From Radicibacter daui (lineage in GTDB: Bacteria; Pseudomonadota; Alphaproteobacteria; Radicibacterales; Radicibacteraceae), in contig CP131056.1 in the NCBI GenBank assembly GCA_030657355.1, positions 637,001-701,000 on the forward strand: DNA of 64,000 nt, read 5' to 3'. The first letter of the stretch is position 1, and every line of letters begins with the position of its first letter. This document shows, in pieces, positions 60,316-64,000 of the stretch. The position numbers and the translations under genes are program-made. The notes under the pieces are model-generated. The model was given only the letters and a program-made list of their open reading frames with translations, made no database searches and was not told the DNA's origin.

Positions 60316-60352
60316 GGCCGCAGGAATCCGGGCTTCCGGGATTCCTGCGGCC
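60316..60352 (-). terminator. Terminator of the aldo/keto reductase gene
   Basis: GGCCGCAGGAATCC (60316-60329) and its exact complement (60339-60352) form a 14-bp stem, 13 bp past the stop. On the minus strand the sequence then becomes AT-rich, without an immediate T-run. Confidence 0.75.
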
Positions 60353-60364
60353 GGCAGTCAGGCT

Positions 60365-61396
60365 TTAATCTGCGCTGGAACGGGCCCAGAGATTGATGCC
60401 GGATTCGGTCGCGTGCCGGTCGATCTCGGCCAGCTCGTCGGCGGTGAAGTCCAGCTTGTCGAGGGCCTTCACGCAGTCCCTTACCTGTTCGGCGCGGCTG
60501 GCGCCGATAAGGGCGGAGGTCACGCGCTGGTCGCGCAGCACCCAGGCAAGGGCCATCTGCGCCAGCGTCTGGCCGCGCTTTGCCGCCATGTCGTTGAGCG
60601 CGCGGATCTTGCTGAGCGTCTGCTCGGTCAGTGCAGCTTCCTTGAGCGCACCGGTCGGGTTCGCCGCCCGGCTGTCGGCCGGCACCTCTTTGAGGTAGCG
60701 GTCAGTCAGCATGCCCTGCGCCAGCGGGGTAAAGGCAATGCAGCCGATGCCTTCGTCTCCCAGCGTGTCCATCAGGCCCTGTTCCACCCAGCGGTTCAGC
60801 ATGTTGTAGCTGGGCTGGTGGATGAGGCAGGGCGTGCCCAGTTCCTTGAGGATGGCAGCGGCCTCAGCCGTGCGCTGGGCGGAGTAGGAGGAGATGCCGG
60901 CATAAAGCGCGCGGCCCGACCGCACGATGTGGTCCAGCGCCATCATCGTTTCTTCCAGCGGCGTATTCGGGTCGAAGCGGTGGGAATAGAAAATGTCGAC
61001 ATAGTCGAGCCCCATGCGCTTCAGGCTCTGGTCGCAGCTGGCGATCAGGTACTTGCGGCTGCCCCACTCGCCATAGGGGCCCGGCCACATGCGGTAGCCG
61101 GCCTTGCTGGAGACGATCAGTTCATCGCGCCAGGGCTTGAGGTCGCGTTTCAGAATCTCGCCGAAACACTCTTCCGCGCTGCCCGGGGGCGGGCCGTAAT
61201 TGTTGGCGAGGTCGAAATGGGTGATGCCGAGGTCGAAGGCGGTCAGCACCATGTCGCGCGAGCGCTCATACTGGGTGATGTGGCCGAAATTGTGCCACAG
61301 GCCGAGCGAGATGGCGGGCAGGTGCAGGCCGGAGCGGCCGGTGCGGCGGTACTGCATCCGCTCGTAGCGCTCTTCTGCCGGACGATAGATGCTCAT
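60365..61396 (-). CDS. yghZ: Aldo/keto reductase, L-glyceraldehyde-3-phosphate reductase type
   Basis: The product is 343 aa, with GAGGAGG before ATG 61396. It is YghZ/Gpr-like: RYERMQYRRTGRSGLHLPAISLGLWHNFG at the N-terminus, the catalytic tetrad in FDLANNYGPPPGSAEE (Asp, Tyr), SSKAG (Lys) and YSHRFDPNTP (His), and the NADPH-binding SALIGASRAEQVRDCV at the C-terminus. E. coli YghZ reduces L-glyceraldehyde-3-phosphate and methylglyoxal, and is called an aldehyde detoxification enzyme. It is divergent from secA. Confidence 0.9.
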   Translation of the reverse strand: MSIYRPAEERYERMQYRRTGRSGLHLPAISLGLWHNFGHITQYERSRDMVLTAFDLGITHFDLANNYGPPPGSAEECFGEILKRDLKPWRDELIVSSKAGYRMWPGPYGEWGSRKYLIASCDQSLKRMGLDYVDIFYSHRFDPNTPLEETMMALDHIVRSGRALYAGISSYSAQRTAEAAAILKELGTPCLIHQPSYNMLNRWVEQGLMDTLGDEGIGCIAFTPLAQGMLTDRYLKEVPADSRAANPTGALKEAALTEQTLSKIRALNDMAAKRGQTLAQMALAWVLRDQRVTSALIGASRAEQVRDCVKALDKLDFTADELAEIDRHATESGINLWARSSAD

Positions 61397-61811
61397 GGGG
61401 CGTGCCTCCTCGGGAACAAGTGTCTGATTTCTTTTTAAATCGATCTAATGACGCTTTTAGGTCAAGGCGCGGATGGCTGTAAAGCCACTCACGGAAAAGG
61501 GCATTTCCCGGGACCGGGGAACCGGGTTGCGGATCGTCCGTTTCCAACGGGGCGGAGCAGCCGAAAAGCAGGCGAACTGCCGCCTTTGCGGGCGGTGCGC
61601 GCCAGCGTCGCCCCCCGCCGACGTTGACAGTGCCCCTGCCCATCCTTATGTGGAACGTGCGGCAAGAAGGTTCGTCTTCCGGACGGGCATTTTGCTGTCA
61701 CCCGAGTTTCCCGGTCCGGTCCTCATCCTGGGTATTTCGCGCAGTCATGCGCACCAGAGGGCCGGTCGCATAAAACAGGCCCCCGGTAAGGGGGACATTC
61801 GAGGAACGAGT
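61397..61811. other. Divergent intergenic region between yghZ and secA
   Basis: About 415 bp. The yghZ side (61425-61460) is AT-rich and likely holds its promoter. The secA side has a perfect hairpin CCCCC-GGTAA-GGGGG (61780-61794) ten bases before the GAGGAA RBS (61801-61806). The secA frame happens to stay open back to ATG 61473, but nothing there resembles SecA. No other gene is supported. Confidence 0.4.
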
Positions 61812-64000
61812 ATGATCGGTGCCCTCGCGCGTGCCTTGTTCGGCTCCGCCAACGACCGTGCAGTCAAGCGTCTTGCCAGTGTCGTCAAGGAAGTCTCCGC
61901 GCTTGAGCCGCAGATGAAGGCGATGTCGGACGACGAGTTGAAGGCGCAGACCCAGCGCTTCCGCGATCGTCTTGCCGCCGGCGAAACACTCGACCAGCTC
62001 ATGCCCGAAGCCTTCGCCACCGTGCGCGAGGCCTCCGTTCGTGCCCTCGGCATGCGCCCCTTCGATGTCCAGCTTGTCGGCGGCGCTGTGCTGCATCAGG
62101 GCCGCATCGCCGAGATGAAGACCGGCGAAGGCAAGACGCTGGTTGCCACCCTCGCGGTCTATCTCAACGCTCTTGGCGGCAAGGGCGTGCATGTCGTCAC
62201 CGTTAACGACTACCTCGCCAAGCGCGACGCCGAGACCATGTCCCGCCTTTACGGCTGGCTGGGGCTCACCACCGGCGTCATCGTGCATGGCAAGGACGAT
62301 AACGAGCGCCGCGTCTCCTATGCGTGCGACGTTACCTACGGCACCAACAACGAATTCGGCTTCGACTACCTGCGCGACAATATGAAGTTCCGCCGCGCCG
62401 ACATGGTGCAGCGTCCCTTCAACTTCGCCATCGTCGACGAAGTGGACTCGATCCTCATCGACGAGGCGCGCACCCCGCTCATCATCTCTGGCGCCGCGCA
62501 GGACAGCTCGGAGATGTATGTCGCCGTCGATACGCTGATGCGCGGCCTTGGCGCCGAGGATTTCGAGAAGGACGAGAAGCTGCGCTCCGTCACCCTCACG
62601 GAAGAGGGCATGGAGAAGGTGCAGAACCTTGCCCGCGAGCAGGGGCTGCTGCCGACCGGCGAGCTTTATGACGCCCACAACGTAAACCTTGTTGCCCACG
62701 TCACTGCCGCCCTCAAGGCGCACACGCTCTTCCGCCGCGATACCGATTACATCGTCAAGGACGGCAAGGTCGTCATCATCGACGAGTTCACCGGCCGCAT
62801 GATGGAAGGCCGGCGTTATTCCGAGGGCCTGCACCAGGCGCTGGAAGCCAAGGAACATGTGAAGATCCAGCAGGAAAACCAGACGCTGGCATCCATCACC
62901 TTCCAGAACTACTTCCGCCTCTATCCCAAGCTGGCCGGCATGACCGGTACGGCCGCGACCGAGGCCGGCGAGTTCGCCGAGATCTACAATCTCGAAGTGG
63001 TCGAGATTCCGACCAACGTGCCGGTTGCGCGCATCGACAATAACGACGAGGTCTACAAGACCCGTGCCGCCAAGTACGACGCCATCGTCAAGCAGATCGA
63101 GGATTGCGCCACCCGTGGCCAGCCGGTTCTGGTCGGCACCGTCTCGATCGAGAAGTCCGAGCAGCTTTCCGCCGAGCTCACCCGCCGCAAGGTCAAGCAC
63201 CAGGTGCTAAACGCGCGCCATCATGAGCGCGAGGCCTACATCATCGCCCAGGCCGGCGAGCCGTCTGCGGTGACCATCGCCACCAACATGGCGGGCCGCG
63301 GCACCGACATCAAACTCGGCGGCAATGCCGAGATGCGCATCGAGAGCGAACTGGCCAGCGTCACCGACGAAGCCGAGCGCAAGGCGAAGGCCGAGGCGAT
63401 CACCGCCGAGGTTGCCGCCAACAAGGAAAAGGTGCTGGCCGCCGGCGGTCTCTACATCATCGGCACCGAACGGCATGAAAGCCGCCGCATCGACAACCAG
63501 CTGCGCGGCCGCTCCGGCCGTCAGGGCGACCCGGGCGCTTCCAAGTTCTTCCTGTCGCTGGAAGACGACCTGATGCGCATCTTCGGTTCCGACCGCATTG
63601 CCGGCATGCTGGACAAGCTGGGCCTCAAGGAAGACGAGGCTATCGACCATCCATGGCTCAACAAGGCTCTGGCCAAGGCGCAGTCCAAGGTCGAGGCCCA
63701 GCACTTCGACATGCGCAAGAACGTGCTGAAGTTCGACGACGTGATGAACGACCAGCGCAAGGTCGTTTACGAGCAGCGCCTCGAGATCATGGAAGCCGAG
63801 GATGTGTCGGAGACCATCGAGGATATGCGTCTTGCCACCATCAATGGACTGGTGACGGCCAATATCCCCGAAAACAGCTATGCCGAGCAGTGGAACGTCT
63901 CCGGCCTGCACGAGGAAGTGCGCCGTGTGCTGGCGCTCGATGCACCGGTGAGCGAGTGGGCGAAGGAAGAGGGTGTCGGCGGCGCCGAGATCGAGGAGCG
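61812..64000 (+). CDS. secA: Preprotein translocase ATPase SecA (3' end outside window)
   Basis: The first 729 codons are visible from ATG 61812, which has GAGGAA upstream. [12 protein letters not shown] at the N-terminus and Walker A MKTGEGKT at 102-109 are canonical. [31 protein letters not shown], the [19 protein letters not shown] box, [44 protein letters not shown] and [25 protein letters not shown] all follow in order. It is the motor that drives Sec-dependent export through SecYEG. About 170-200 residues, including any C-terminal zinc motif, lie beyond the window. Longer frames on the opposite strand here are shadows. Confidence 0.98.
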   Translation, partial: MIGALARALFGSANDRAVKRLASVVKEVSALEPQMKAMSDDELKAQTQRFRDRLAAGETLDQLMPEAFATVREASVRALGMRPFDVQLVGGAVLHQGRIAEMKTGEGKTLVATLAVYLNALGGKGVHVVTVNDYLAKRDAETMSRLYGWLGLTTGVIVHGKDDNERRVSYACDVTYGTNNEFGFDYLRDNMKFRRADMVQRPFNFAIVDEVDSILIDEARTPLIISGAAQDSSEMYVAVDTLMRGLGAEDFEKDEKLRSVTLTEEGMEKVQNLAREQGLLPTGELYDAHNVNLVAHVTAALKAHTLFRRDTDYIVKDGKVVIIDEFTGRMMEGRRYSEGLHQALEAKEHVKIQQENQTLASITFQNYFRLYPKLAGMTGTAATEAGEFAEIYNLEVVEIPTNVPVARIDNNDEVYKTRAAKYDAIVKQIEDCATRGQPVLVGTVSIEKSEQLSAELTRRKVKHQVLNARHHEREAYIIAQAGEPSAVTIATNMAGRGTDIKLGGNAEMRIESELASVTDEAERKAKAEAITAEVAANKEKVLAAGGLYIIGTERHESRRIDNQLRGRSGRQGDPGASKFFLSLEDDLMRIFGSDRIAGMLDKLGLKEDEAIDHPWLNKALAKAQSKVEAQHFDMRKNVLKFDDVMNDQRKVVYEQRLEIMEAEDVSETIEDMRLATINGLVTANIPENSYAEQWNVSGLHEEVRRVLALDAPVSEWAKEEGVGGAEIEE

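Noticed and set aside
61473-61811. Possible 113-residue N-terminal extension of SecA from ATG 61473
   Set aside because: The frame is open, but the residues are Arg/Pro/Gly-rich and unlike SecA. ATG 61812 has an RBS and gives the canonical N-terminus with Walker A at 102-109.
61698-63200. 500-codon open frame on the minus strand
   Set aside because: It is antisense to secA, whose motifs are complete. High GC leaves long open frames opposite real genes, and the translation is rich in His, Gly and Asp with no family pattern.

Overview
The window is GC-rich chromosomal DNA, roughly 65% G+C by eye, densely coded with overlapping operon genes. It looks like an alphaproteobacterium. Supporting signs are a heterotetrameric sarcosine oxidase operon (soxBDAG), a dimethylglycine-type Fe-S/ETF module, a fused pcaD-pcaC (pcaL) gene, an N-acetylglutaminylglutamine amide (NAGGN) osmolyte operon, and secA at the right edge. 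A Rhodospirillales-like host is my best guess, by inference only. I see no phage, transposase, CRISPR array, rRNA or replication origin. One tRNA gene is present.

Layout. 1-2220: the end of a dgcB-like Fe-S protein and its private ETF pair. 2332-3570: lysA. 3590-5933: an orphan small protein, a methyltransferase and a geranylgeranyl-reductase-family flavoprotein. 5945-6993: a ParD-like antitoxin paired with methionine aminopeptidase. 7006-9203: an LCMT-type methyltransferase and an MFS transporter. 9228-16942 (minus): soxB-soxD-soxA-soxG-sdaA-GlxA-type regulator. With the genes at the left edge this sketches a path from dimethylglycine via sarcosine and glycine/serine to pyruvate. 17072-19948 (minus): a copper module (DUF2946, YcnI-like, CopC-CopD fusion).

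20087-41186 is the most coherent block. It contains a vanillin/protocatechualdehyde-type dehydrogenase with an AraC regulator, pcaB, pcaL, pcaR, pcaIJF, pcaHG, a TetR and a LysR regulator, an AroE-like dehydrogenase, a complete Liv-type ABC transporter, an SMP-30 lactonase-like gene and a QuiC-type 3-dehydroshikimate dehydratase fused to an HPPD-like domain. Read together, it encodes uptake of a shikimate/quinate-like hydroaromatic acid, conversion to protocatechuate, and beta-ketoadipate breakdown to succinyl-CoA and acetyl-CoA. No 3-dehydroquinate dehydratase is seen in the window, so shikimate is a better-supported substrate than quinate.

41204-49224: a CaiB-type CoA-transferase (minus), glpD behind a DeoR/GlpR-like operator array, and a YtfQRT-YjfF sugar ABC transporter. 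49251-53971 (minus): the NAGGN operon (asnO-type amidotransferase, GNAT/ATP-grasp synthetase, M42 peptidase), with a terminator-like hairpin in its leader. 54387-61396: a beta-class GST, a Gfo/Idh/MocA oxidoreductase, an AlkC/AlkD-family DNA alkylation repair protein with an extra beta-rich tail, PPK2, two unrecognised proteins, tRNA-Ala(CGC) and an aldo/keto reductase. 61812 to the end: secA, running off the window.

Several strong non-coding signals stand out. Two PcaR-type 15-bp elements occur at the pca genes. A perfect 11-bp-arm palindrome covers the start region of the TetR gene's promoter. Nested palindromes and a 36-bp AT-only hairpin lie upstream of the shikimate operon. An 11-bp-period direct repeat lies at the parD-like/map promoter, and tandem TTTCGTTT boxes precede glpD.
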